From positions 1 to 59,209 of the forward strand of contig JAISVR010000041.1 of assembly GCA_031271465.1 (NCBI GenBank): DNA of 59,209 bases, in the 5' to 3' direction. The notes beneath the pieces were generated by a model. The model saw only the letters and a list, made by a program, of their open reading frames with translations, was not told the DNA's origin and did no database searches. This document shows, piece by piece, positions 35,041 to 42,607 of this stretch. The DNA comes from Prevotellaceae bacterium (GTDB lineage: Bacteria; Bacteroidota; Bacteroidia; Bacteroidales; Paludibacteraceae). Both the position numbers and the translations under genes were made by a program. Numbering within the stretch: position 1 is the first letter of the stretch; each line of letters opens with the position of its first letter.

Positions 35041-35094
35041 CATTAGTTCCCGTTGGTCACTGACCGCTGGTTGCGAGGAGGAACGACGAAGCAA
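35041..35094 (+). repeat. Dispersed repeat, family A
   Basis: It is nearly identical, in opposite orientation, to 4849-4902, with the CCGTTGGTCACTGACCGCTGG and TTGCGAGGAGGAACGACGAA blocks. It is in the gap between the efflux operon and asnA. No gene lies in 34888-35316. Confidence 0.88.
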
Positions 35095-35219
35095 GCAGCG
35101 AACAGTTTTTTACTGTCGCTTTGCGCGTGCCTGATTCATAAAACAACATCGTACGCTGTTTTGCCCTTGAATTTTTTCAAAACTTTTCTTTTACAAAGTA
35201 TCAATTTCATTTTTTTGTC

Positions 35220-35227
35220 TACCTTTG
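35220..35227 (+). promoter_or_regulatory. asnA -7 element
   Basis: TACCTTTG, 89 bases before the asnA ATG. The -33 box is weak. Confidence 0.5.
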
Positions 35228-35316
35228 TGCCGCGTTTTTTGTAAGAAGAGTTTACAAAATAACACAAGAAAAACTTTTAATCAAGCAAGTTGTCTGTAAA
35301 TCATACTATTATATCA

Positions 35317-36357
35317 ATGAGTTCAAACTTAATCATTCCAAAAAATTACCACCCAATCATCAGTCCGCAAGAAACGGAGAAAGCAATAAAAAAGGTAAAA
35401 GATTTTTTTGAAAGAGCATTAGCCGATGCGCTGTCGCTCAGGCGCGTAACGGCTCCTTTGTTTGTACTCTCAGGAACAGGAATTAACGACGACCTCAACG
35501 GGGTAGAAAATCCGGTATCATTTACTGTAAAATGTATGGGGCAAAAAGCCGAAATCGTACATTCGCTGGCAAAGTGGAAACGAATCAAACTTCAACAATA
35601 CAATGTGCCTCCGGGAAAGGGTATTTATACTGATATGAACGCCATTCGTTCCGACGAAGAATTGGATAATATCCATTCGCTGTATGTCGACCAGTGGGAT
35701 TGGGAGAAAACAATCAACGATTCCGACCGCAATATCGAATACTTGGAACAAACCGTACGCACCATTTATACTGCCATGAAGCGTACCGAAAAAATGGTAA
35801 CCGACGCTTATCCGCAGATACAGCCAATTTTACCGGAAGAAATCACATTTATTCATTCCGAAGATTTATTGGCGCTTTATCCCACTCTTTCGTCCAAAGA
35901 GCGAGAAGCAGCAATTGCCCGGAAACACGGTGCAGTGTTTATCATCGGTATCGGAAGCCTGTTGTCCAACGGCGAAAAGCACGACGGGCGCGCTCCCGAC
36001 TACGATGATTGGATTACCCCTACTAATGGCGATAAATACCGCGGGTTAAACGGTGATATCGTGCTTTGGAACCCGGTACTTGAATGTCCGTTTGAAATAT
36101 CTTCCATGGGCATTCGGGTAGATAAAGATGCGCTGCTCGAACAGTTGAAGATAACCAACAACGAATACCGCAAAGAGTTTGAATTTCATAAAAGCCTGCT
36201 CGCCGGTGAATTGCCACTGTCTATGGGAGGCGGTATTGGGCAATCGCGCTTGTGTATGTTTTTCCTGCGCAAGGCTCATATCGGCGAGGTGCAGGCAAGC
36301 ATTTGGTCGGAAGAAATGCGTCGGATATGCGCCGAAAACAATATCTTTTTAGACTAA
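35317..36357 (+). CDS. asnA: Aspartate-ammonia ligase
   Basis: AsnA makes asparagine from aspartate, ammonia and ATP. It is related to class II aminoacyl-tRNA synthetases. The ATG at 35317 gives 346 residues, close to the E. coli enzyme. Motifs include SGTGINDDLNGVE, LYVDQWDWEK, SLLSNGEKHDGRAPDYDDW and the class II motif 3 segment GGGIGQSRLCMFFL. A TTG nine codons upstream is less likely as a start. It converges with the response-regulator gene, six bases apart. Confidence 0.96.
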   Translation: MSSNLIIPKNYHPIISPQETEKAIKKVKDFFERALADALSLRRVTAPLFVLSGTGINDDLNGVENPVSFTVKCMGQKAEIVHSLAKWKRIKLQQYNVPPGKGIYTDMNAIRSDEELDNIHSLYVDQWDWEKTINDSDRNIEYLEQTVRTIYTAMKRTEKMVTDAYPQIQPILPEEITFIHSEDLLALYPTLSSKEREAAIARKHGAVFIIGIGSLLSNGEKHDGRAPDYDDWITPTNGDKYRGLNGDIVLWNPVLECPFEISSMGIRVDKDALLEQLKITNNEYRKEFEFHKSLLAGELPLSMGGGIGQSRLCMFFLRKAHIGEVQASIWSEEMRRICAENNIFLD

Positions 36358-36363
36358 TTTCCT

Positions 36364-37164
36364 TTAACTTTCTACCCATTTCAAGAAATCGGAAGCTTTG
36401 TTTTTGCTCACGATGATGCTTTCGGGCGTTTCCTGTCGAAGCTTTACTATTAAGCGGCGCGTAAAATAATGTTCAATATTCACAATCGCGTTCCGGTTAA
36501 TAATAAACTGCCGATTAGCTTTGAAAAATACGGCGGGGTTAAGCATCGACTCTAAACTTTCGAGCGTGTGGTTGGTATAAAAACGCTGCCGGTCTACGGT
36601 GTGAATAGTAACAATGCCGCTTTCTGAATGTATAAAAGCAATATCCGCAGTTTTTACAGGTATTATTTTTTCCTGAAAATGAATCAGCAAACTGTTTTTG
36701 TAGGACCTCTCCATTTGCGTGAGTAGTTTGTTGAGTCGGTCGCTGTATGCAATGCTTTCATGTTTGTTTTGCGGCAGATATTTGTCGTATTTATTTAATC
36801 CGCGCAGCAGTTTTTCCTCGTCGATAGGCTTGAGCAGATAATCTATCCCGTTGGCATCGAACGCCTGAATAGCATATTCGTCATAAGCCGTACAGAAAAT
36901 AATAGGCACATCAACCTCCACCTGTCTGAATACCTCGAAACTCAACCCGTCTGCCAGTTGAATATCTGAAAAAATAAGCGATGGCATTTCGTTTTGTTTC
37001 AACCACGACACAGCCGCCTTTACCGACGGAACGGTTGCTACCACCGTCATATCGTCGCGCAGATTTTCGATAAGCGTTTTCAGCTCCTTGGCAGTTTTTA
37101 TTTCATCTTCGATGATAAGGATTCTTTTCATTTCCATTACACTGTTTACCTGTTGTTTACTCAT
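36364..37164 (-). CDS. LytTR-type response regulator
   Basis: The 266-residue protein has an N-terminal receiver domain with the acidic pocket IIEDE and phosphoacceptor Asp in IFSDIQLADG. The C-terminal LytTR DNA-binding domain (about 165-262) contains IAFIHSESGIVTIHT and FFKANRQFIINRNAI. I chose the ATG at 37164 because it overlaps the histidine-kinase stop as ATGA, a sign of translational coupling. The target genes are unknown. Confidence 0.93.
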   Translation of the reverse strand: MSKQQVNSVMEMKRILIIEDEIKTAKELKTLIENLRDDMTVVATVPSVKAAVSWLKQNEMPSLIFSDIQLADGLSFEVFRQVEVDVPIIFCTAYDEYAIQAFDANGIDYLLKPIDEEKLLRGLNKYDKYLPQNKHESIAYSDRLNKLLTQMERSYKNSLLIHFQEKIIPVKTADIAFIHSESGIVTIHTVDRQRFYTNHTLESLESMLNPAVFFKANRQFIINRNAIVNIEHYFTRRLIVKLRQETPESIIVSKNKASDFLKWVES

Positions 37165-38183
37165 AATAAAGGTATTTTCACCACAAACTCGCGCTCGGTT
37201 TTGCAAATGCTTATTTCCTTGTCGGAGAGAATTTTGTAGCGGTCTTTGATATTTTGTAGCCCCAAGCCGAGACTGTCTTCAGTAGACAGTTTTAGTTGCA
37301 GATTGTTTGTTATCACTAAGAAATCGTTTCCTTCACCGGCAATAGTGATATGCAGCGGTTCGTCAAGCGATACAATGTTATGCTTTATCGCATTCTCTAT
37401 CAAAATTTGCAGCGAAAGCGGCGGCAAGGATTGCTCCATTTGCTCGTCCGACAGTTCGATATTTACCTGCAATGCGTCTTCAAAACGCTCGGTAAGAATA
37501 TACAGATAGGATTTCGTAAATGCCAGTTCTTCTTTTACTGACACGAGATTTTGATGCTGATAATCTTTATTATTGAGCAAATAGCGATACACATTGGCAA
37601 GTTGAACAACATAATTTTTGGTATTCGTATCGGGCGCAATAGTTTTAAGCGTGCTGAGTGAATTGAACAGGAAATGCGGCGAAATTTGCTGTTTTAGCAA
37701 GCTCAGGCGCGCTTCGAGATTTTCTTGCTTCAGTGTGGCAATTTCGAACCGGTTGCGCTGCTTTTCTTCCGCAAGCTGTTGGTTGTAGGCAATAAAATAA
37801 ATCAGTGCGGAAAATGCGCAACCACGAAACAGATACATTAGCAATCGTTGTGAGCGCGTTATCAACTCGAAATCAAAATGTGCCCTTTCGGCAGCAATAC
37901 TTGGGAAAAGATAACCACCCAGCATTTGAATAGAAGTAGAAATCAATACTCCTACCGTAATGGCAAATAGGATGCGAATAAAATTTTTGCTGATACATTT
38001 TTGTCTGATAAAATACTGGCAGGATATCCAAAGAGAGAAAACAAGGAAAAGCGTAAAGCCAAACATCACCAAAATATTTTGCCAATCGATATTGGAAAAT
38101 CGGATAACTCTTGGTATAGCTGTTACCAAAGCAATAACCAAAGCAACATGTATGCCTTCTTTTAGGCGAAATCGTTTCAACAT
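37161..38183 (-). CDS. LytS-type sensor histidine kinase
   Basis: The 340-residue membrane kinase has about four N-terminal helices (residues 10-145), a short coiled coil (AEEKQRNRFEIATLKQENLE), the phospho-acceptor box LLKQQISPHFLFNSL, and a C-terminal HATPase with NAIKHN and GLGLQNIKDRY. There is no large periplasmic sensor domain. The start at 38183 (MLKRFRLKEG) follows the family pattern. It is co-translated with the LytTR regulator by a four-base ATGA overlap. Confidence 0.93.
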   Translation of the reverse strand: MLKRFRLKEGIHVALVIALVTAIPRVIRFSNIDWQNILVMFGFTLFLVFSLWISCQYFIRQKCISKNFIRILFAITVGVLISTSIQMLGGYLFPSIAAERAHFDFELITRSQRLLMYLFRGCAFSALIYFIAYNQQLAEEKQRNRFEIATLKQENLEARLSLLKQQISPHFLFNSLSTLKTIAPDTNTKNYVVQLANVYRYLLNNKDYQHQNLVSVKEELAFTKSYLYILTERFEDALQVNIELSDEQMEQSLPPLSLQILIENAIKHNIVSLDEPLHITIAGEGNDFLVITNNLQLKLSTEDSLGLGLQNIKDRYKILSDKEISICKTEREFVVKIPLL

Positions 38184-38328
38184 ATTATTTGAAAAAAATA
38201 TCCAAAAATACACATTTCTTTGTAAACAAATGAGCTATTATAATAATGAAAGGGACAAATTAATATATTAAGGGAGTATCTTTTTAGGTGATTGGTTGTG
38301 GGTAAAACAAATGATGTATATGTATAAT

Positions 38329-38360
38329 AAAAAAAGACCTACATTTTACTGTAAGTCTTT
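38329..38360 (-). terminator. Minus-strand terminator behind the tRNA-end fragment
   Basis: Read on the minus strand, AAAGAC...GTCTTT forms an 11-bp stem with one G-U pair and a six-base loop, followed at once by seven T residues. No protein gene on the minus strand ends here. It is the expected terminator for a tRNA gene whose 3' end lies just upstream at 38373-38387. Confidence 0.75.
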
Positions 38361-38372
38361 GATTTTTAATTG

Positions 38373-38387
38373 TGGGCGTTGACGGAT
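38373..38387 (-). other. Probable attachment-site scar: 3' end of a tRNA gene
   Basis: On the minus strand the 15 bases ATCCGTCAACGCCCA match the general form of a tRNA 3' end: the end of the T loop, the T-stem strand CCGTC, acceptor strand AACGCCC and the discriminator base. A terminator follows directly. The sequence on the 5' side does not continue as a tRNA (no matching GACGG, TTCGA loop, or GGGCGTT acceptor partner). Integrases often cut at tRNA 3' ends and leave such a fragment at one edge, so I infer an island boundary here. Confidence 0.55.
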
Positions 38388-38570
38388 TTTATTCGTTCGT
38401 TCTAACGCTTTTGTTGTCAGCGATTTAACTGTAAAATTTTATTCTGTTCACTCGTTATCCACTTTGTTTTTGGAGCATTTTTTCAGAGAACTTTTCCTCT
38501 TTAAGTGATGGTGTAAAGGTAGGAAAAAATTCAACATCCAATGCAATTTATTTATAAAAATATCAAAATG

Positions 38571-38602
38571 TAAACATATTTGTTTATTTAATATTATCTT
38601 TG
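38571..38602 (+). promoter_or_regulatory. Promoter and operator of the HigA-like/AbiEii pair
   Basis: TAAACA-TATT-TGTTTA (38571-38586) is a perfect palindrome, and TATCTTTG (38595-38602) is a -7 box 16 bases before the ATG. The palindrome covers the region just upstream of the -7 box, as expected for autorepression by the helix-turn-helix protein. Confidence 0.65.
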
Positions 38603-38618
38603 TAGAAAGAATAATTTT

Positions 38619-39101
38619 ATGGATAGTCGAATTGATATAATAAAAGGCATTCATCCCGGAAAGTTTATTGAAAGGGAGTTGCAAAAGAAAGACCTTACCC
38701 AACGTGCTTTAGCAGAGGAAACGGGCATTCCATATCAAACAATCAATGCTATTATTGCAGGCAGGCGTAACTTGACAACAGAACAATCATTAAAAATAGA
38801 TGCCTCATTGTCTTTGAAAGAAGGTTTTCTGGCAATACTTCAAACATATTACGATATAAAATTGTATCAGGAACAAAAACTTGCAGAACAGTATCCCAGG
38901 CAGCCTCACATCCGTAGAATACTATTTTGGGATACAGACTTTGACAAAATTAACTGGGGTAAATATAAAGACGCAGTTATTAAGCGCATATTAGAAAGAG
39001 GCAGCAAAGAAGAAATTCGGGAAATAAAACGATTTTACCATCTTTCAACAGATGAATTAAGGCAGTATCAGCTTTCCCAAATACGTTTAACCGGAATTTA
39101 A
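38619..39101 (+). CDS. HigA-like XRE helix-turn-helix antitoxin
   Basis: The 160-residue protein starts with the HigA-type sequence IKGIHPGKFIERELQKKDLT followed by the helix-turn-helix QRALAEETGIPYQTINAIIAGRR (in part; residues 28-52). The C-terminal 70 residues (FWDTDFDKINWGKYKDAVIK region) are a separate small domain seen with AbiEii-type toxins. It is 12 bases upstream of the AbiEii gene. The role as antitoxin and autorepressor is inferred from domain and context. Confidence 0.82.
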   Translation: MDSRIDIIKGIHPGKFIERELQKKDLTQRALAEETGIPYQTINAIIAGRRNLTTEQSLKIDASLSLKEGFLAILQTYYDIKLYQEQKLAEQYPRQPHIRRILFWDTDFDKINWGKYKDAVIKRILERGSKEEIREIKRFYHLSTDELRQYQLSQIRLTGI

Positions 39102-39113
39102 CTCGAAGTACCA

Positions 39114-39779
39114 ATGGCTAAGCAAAAATCTATTAGATTACATTACGAAACAGTCAATCCGTTATTGAGAAAGATACTCAATGATATAATGGAGAATCCA
39201 ATGTTTGAGGCTTTCTATTTAGTTGGAGGAACTTCCTTGAGTTTGAGGTTGGGTCACCGGGAATCAGTAGATATTGATTTGTTTACCAATGTTCCCTATG
39301 GTAGTTTGGACTTTTCTATTTTTGAAAAATTCTTTCAGGATAACTACAAATATTACTACTGTGCAGATAAAACTAACCTTGTTAGTTTTGGTCGGTCGTA
39401 TTATATTGGTAATTCAGAGGATAATAGTATAAAAGTTGATCTATATTATCATGATGAGATTATTAATCCTTGTGATATTATTGATAATATTCGCATAGCA
39501 AGTCTTGATGATGTGGTAGGAATGAAAGTCGATGTTATCTCTCGTATCGGTCGTAAAAAAGACTTTTGGGATTTACACGAACTGTTGAACACGTATTCTA
39601 TTCCTCAAATGCTTAACTTACACCAACAGCGACATGAATACACACATAATAGAGAACAAATTATTGCTAATCTTACAAATTTCGCTTCTGCTGACGAGGA
39701 ACCAGATCCTGTATGTCTTAAAGATAAAGAATGGGAGTTGATAAAATTGGATTTTGTAGAAATAATGAGGACTTGGTAA
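39114..39779 (+). CDS. AbiEii/AbiGii-type nucleotidyltransferase toxin
   Basis: The 221-residue protein has the minimal nucleotidyltransferase motif: YLVGGTSLSLRLGHRESVDI followed by DLF, where the G-G-T-S and D-x-D residues (near 40-58) bind nucleotide and metal. KVDLYYHD supplies a further Asp. The C-terminal half resembles the AbiEii helical domain (KKDFWDLHELLNTYS). AbiEii toxins transfer nucleotides to tRNA and act in abortive infection. With the HigA-like gene it forms a type II/IV-like pair. Confidence 0.85.
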   Translation: MAKQKSIRLHYETVNPLLRKILNDIMENPMFEAFYLVGGTSLSLRLGHRESVDIDLFTNVPYGSLDFSIFEKFFQDNYKYYYCADKTNLVSFGRSYYIGNSEDNSIKVDLYYHDEIINPCDIIDNIRIASLDDVVGMKVDVISRIGRKKDFWDLHELLNTYSIPQMLNLHQQRHEYTHNREQIIANLTNFASADEEPDPVCLKDKEWELIKLDFVEIMRTW

Positions 39780-39863
39780 TAATAAAATTTCTATTCCGGA
39801 GAATTAGGGGATGATGAAAAAGTTTCAATGCAATCTCTAATAAAAATAATATCAAAAATCCCA

Positions 39864-40175
39864 TTACCTTTTAGGAGCCCGTTTTTTAATAGTTAATCCA
39901 ATATCTTGCAACTTCCTGCCTAACACATCATCTTTTGCCAACAATAACAAATCCTTTTCCAGTCCCAAAACAAACAATACTTGCGCATAAGTTCCAAAAG
40001 AAACACTTGGCAAGCCTTTTTCAACCTGCCACAACGTTGAACGGGAAATGCCGGCACGTTCCGCAATCTGCTTCGTACTGAGCTGTCTTCTTAAACGAGC
40101 CAGTTTTATGTTTTCACCCAATTCTTCCAGTATCTTAATCAATTTAGGTAGTAGAACTATTTTAGTGCCTTTCAT
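39864..40175 (-). CDS. HipB-like XRE repressor without a partner
   Basis: The 103-residue protein has a helix-turn-helix (residues 19-62: LGENIKLARLRRQLSTKQIA, then AERAGISRSTLWQVEKG). The C-terminal tail ends KKRAPKR. The sequence is typical of the small gene that precedes hipA-like kinases, but no hipA follows: downstream is the end of the convergent AbiEii gene. A -7 box and inverted repeats sit directly upstream. Confidence 0.8.
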   Translation of the reverse strand: MKGTKIVLLPKLIKILEELGENIKLARLRRQLSTKQIAERAGISRSTLWQVEKGLPSVSFGTYAQVLFVLGLEKDLLLLAKDDVLGRKLQDIGLTIKKRAPKR

Positions 40176-40177
40176 AA

Positions 40178-40226
40178 TGATTTATATTTTGAACAAAAAT
40201 ACACTTTATGTTTAGAATATAAATCA
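40178..40226 (-). promoter_or_regulatory. Operator and promoter of the HipB-like gene
   Basis: TGATTTATATT (40178-40188) and AATATAAATCA (40216-40226) are perfect 11-bp inverted repeats around a minus-strand -7 box TATTTTTG (40194-40201). The ATG is 18 bases away. The layout suggests autorepression. Confidence 0.65.
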
Positions 40227-40240
40227 TTAAAATAAAAGAA

Positions 40241-40316
40241 TTAATAAATTATACCCTATCTGATATAAATCAATAAAAAAATCAAAAAATATATCTGTTC
40301 GGGTATAATTTATTAA
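40241..40316. repeat. 16-bp inverted repeat between the HipB-like and fic genes
   Basis: TTAATAAATTATACCC (40241-40256) and its exact reverse complement (40301-40316) are separated by 44 bases that contain TGATATAAATCA and ATATATCTG. It could be a looping operator shared by the divergent genes. Confidence 0.8.
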
Positions 40317-40386
40317 AAAAACTATACGATTACCAGCATTTACGGAGATTACACCCTTTAATCTCCGCAAATAATGCGGTATTAAA

Positions 40387-40426
40387 TTTGCTTATGCGGA
40401 GAATAATGACTATATTTGCCGCATAA
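40387..40426 (+). promoter_or_regulatory. fic promoter overlapped by an inverted repeat
   Basis: TTTG (40387-40390), 20 bases, then TATATTTG (40411-40418) make a good Bacteroidota promoter. TTATGCGG (40392-40399) and CCGCATAA (40419-40426) are perfect inverted repeats around the -7 box. Related GCGGAGATTA and GGAGATT...AATCTCC sequences lie at 40346-40370 and 40430-40440. This looks like an autoregulatory operator. Confidence 0.7.
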
Positions 40427-40438
40427 AAAGCGGAGATT

Positions 40439-41530
40439 ATGTATCTATATCAACAAGACAATTGGACGGACTTCCGGTGGAACAATGAGAATTTGCTGCC
40501 GTTACTGGGGCGTGTCAGGCATTTGCAGGGCAGGCTGCTTGGGCAAATGGAGCATCTGGGATTTCCGTTGCAAGAAGAAGCCGTACTCATGACACTCACA
40601 TTAGATGTACTGAAATCGAGCGAGATAGAAGGAGAAATGCTTAACAAAGAACAAGTACGCTCGTCCATAGCCCGCCGTTTAGGGTTGGAGCAGTCCGGAC
40701 TCGTTAACTCATCGCGCAACGTAGACGGAGTAGTCGAGATGATGCTCGACGCCACCCAACGATACGCGATGCCGCTCACAGAAGAACGTCTTTTCGGCTG
40801 GCACAACGCCCTTTTTCCGACAGGATTCAGTGCAGCATACAAAATAGAAGTCGCCAAATACCGAAGCGGAGAAATGCAGGTAGTCTCCGGCGCTATGGGA
40901 CGCGAAAAAGTTCACTACGAAGCCCCGAAACCCGAACTCGTAGAAGCCGAAATGAACCGCTTTCTGCAATGGTTTAACCACGAGCAGAGTATCGACCCCG
41001 TGATAAAAGCAGCCATAGCCCACCTGTGCTTTGTCACCATACACCCCTTTGACGACGGCAACGGACGCATCGCCCGTGCCATAACCGACTTGCAACTTGC
41101 CCGAAGCGACAACAGTTCACAACGATTTTACAGTATGTCGAACCAAATCCTTACCGAACGAAAAAAATATTACGACGCCTTAGAAAAAGCGCAGCACGGA
41201 GATAGCGATATAACAGCGTGGTTGGAATGGTTTCTGTCCTGCCTTGAACGAGCCTTGCAGAACAGCGAAGAAGTATTAAAAGCCGTGCTGTTCAAAGCAA
41301 AATTCTGGGACGAGCATCGCGAAACAGCACTAAACCCACGCCAGCGGCAGATCATCAATAAACTGCTGGACGGTTTCGACGGCAAACTCACCTCCTCAAA
41401 ATGGGCAAAAATAGCCAAAACATCGTCTGACACAGCCCTGCGCGACATTCAAGACCTGATAACCAAAGGCATTCTGCAAAAAGAAGCACAAGGCGGACGA
41501 AGCACAAGTTATGAATTGAAAGTAGAGTAA
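40439..41530 (+). CDS. Fic family protein with DUF4172 and winged-helix ends
   Basis: Fic proteins transfer AMP (or similar) to target proteins. The 363-residue protein has an N-terminal DUF4172-type region. An inhibitory helix SSEIEGE (near residues 60-66) follows, then the catalytic loop HPFDDGNGRIAR (about 202-213) with intact His, Asp/Glu and Arg. A C-terminal winged helix (about 295-360: SSKWAKIAKTSSDTALRDIQ) completes it. The internal inhibitory motif means no separate antitoxin is needed. The C-terminal helix-turn-helix could bind the inverted repeats at its own promoter. Confidence 0.93.
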   Translation: MYLYQQDNWTDFRWNNENLLPLLGRVRHLQGRLLGQMEHLGFPLQEEAVLMTLTLDVLKSSEIEGEMLNKEQVRSSIARRLGLEQSGLVNSSRNVDGVVEMMLDATQRYAMPLTEERLFGWHNALFPTGFSAAYKIEVAKYRSGEMQVVSGAMGREKVHYEAPKPELVEAEMNRFLQWFNHEQSIDPVIKAAIAHLCFVTIHPFDDGNGRIARAITDLQLARSDNSSQRFYSMSNQILTERKKYYDALEKAQHGDSDITAWLEWFLSCLERALQNSEEVLKAVLFKAKFWDEHRETALNPRQRQIINKLLDGFDGKLTSSKWAKIAKTSSDTALRDIQDLITKGILQKEAQGGRSTSYELKVE

Positions 41531-41939
41531 ATGCTATTTTACACTTAAAATTAGTCGAAAAGTATTTAGTTAAATGAGGTATTTTGTCGAAATGCAATTA
41601 GTGAAAATTGAATCCTCAGTATCTGACTAAAAAACAGAGCGTCTTTCATAAGATATCAACGTTTGTTGAAAAGTTTAAAGGTGTAGGTGGTCAACTTTAA
41701 ATGTAGACAAAGATTATCAGGTGAAAAATTGGGTGTTTATTTTTCAACATTTTTTGTAAAAAGAGAAGGAAATATAGTTGCAGACATATTGTTTATTTTA
41801 TCATTGGATACAAAGGTGCTAAATTTTGTCGATTAAAAAGCCGAAATTTCTCAAAAATGCTAAATTTTGTCGAAAATAGAGCCTGTTTGGTCAAATTTTG
41901 TCGAAAATGATACTTCTTTTCTATTTATTTCTTTGTCTT
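41531..41939. other. AT-rich gap with TTTTGTCGAAAA motifs
   Basis: No intact gene is seen. Single TTGTCGAAA motifs occur near 41552 and 41583, and three close copies lie at 41821-41908. The next recognisable sequence is the RhuM relic. Confidence 0.6.
41821..41908 (+). repeat. Three copies of AAATTTTGTCGAAAAT-type motif
   Basis: Copies begin at 41821, 41862 and 41893. The same motif in the opposite orientation occurs at 47215-47232 and 47246-47261, and once at about 24518-24530 before the DUF4143 ATPase. The core TTTTGTCGAAAA is nearly palindromic around TCGA. Confidence 0.8.
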
Positions 41940-42165
41940 AATGCTATAAAAATGTCCGAACTGTTTGGACGTGATATTAAGACAGTTGGAAAGCCTATCA
42001 ATAATGCTTTGAATGAGGAATTGAGCAATACTTTAACAGTAAAGGGATTCCTTGACAGTTCAGCAAAATCCAGTTGTCGCAAATTTTGCGACAACTGCCA
42101 CAGACGGAAAAGGTTATCAAGTGGAATATTACAATTTAGAAGTGATATTGTCGGTCGGTTGCCGA
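41940..42165 (+). pseudogene. RhuM family (virulence protein) relic
   Basis: One frame reads KMSELFGRDIKTVGKPINN, like the RhuM N-terminal region (QMSELFGRD...I..HI.N). A second frame from about 42055 reads NPVVANFATTATDGKGYQVE and YYNLEVILSVGCR, the next conserved RhuM block. A frameshift near 42,050 separates them, the true N-terminus is missing and the rest of the gene is absent. It is a non-functional fragment. Confidence 0.82.
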
Positions 42166-42196
42166 TGTTTACATATGCCATCACTATTTTCCTTTT

Positions 42197-42607
42197 TTAG
42201 AAATCATATTGCTTGTATTTCTCAAGTTCCGGTGGAATATCCGTAACTTCCACCGCTTTGAATATCATGTTTCCGCCCATTAATATATCATCGTATTCAA
42301 CAATCCATTCCTTTGAATTATATCCCCTTATCTCGTATATTTTTATGGGAGGAGGAGTCTCCAATTTTCGGATCCCTATCTGATTCCCTATAAATTCGGA
42401 AAAAGTAACTGTAAGCTTTTCACCCCCGCCAAACACACCGAAAGGGCGATACGTTACACCATCATAGCTCAATTCCGCATAACCGGATTCTGAATTTACA
42501 GTTTCCAAATATTCAGGATATTTCGTTTGGCTATTCGAGTTGCTACATCCTGTCAAGATTAATAGCAACACCATTAGGCATAAGAAAATGAATTTTATAT
42601 CTTTCAT
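42197..42607 (-). CDS. Small lipoprotein of unknown function
   Basis: The 136-residue protein has a lipoprotein signal peptide ending LILTGC at about residue 21. The mature part is about 115 residues with probable beta structure (GYAELSYDGVTYRPFGVFGG) and an acidic end. I do not recognise the family. Its ATG overlaps the stop of the nitroreductase gene (42604-42607, ATGA), so the two are translationally coupled. Confidence 0.75.
   Translation of the reverse strand: MKDIKFIFLCLMVLLLILTGCSNSNSQTKYPEYLETVNSESGYAELSYDGVTYRPFGVFGGGEKLTVTFSEFIGNQIGIRKLETPPPIKIYEIRGYNSKEWIVEYDDILMGGNMIFKAVEVTDIPPELEKYKQYDF

Larger units (their letters stand above)
38184..38618. other. Junction between core chromosome and accessory island
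   Basis: There is no protein gene here. From left to right it holds AT-rich sequence upstream of the kinase, a minus-strand terminator (38329-38360), a tRNA 3'-end-like fragment (38373-38387), unrelated AT-rich DNA, and then an operator and -7 box for the HigA-like gene. Gene content and repeat content change here. Confidence 0.6.

Noticed and set aside
38373-38440. A complete tRNA gene
   Set aside because: Only the last 15 bases fit. The anticodon arm, D arm and 5' acceptor strand cannot be found, so I call it a fragment.
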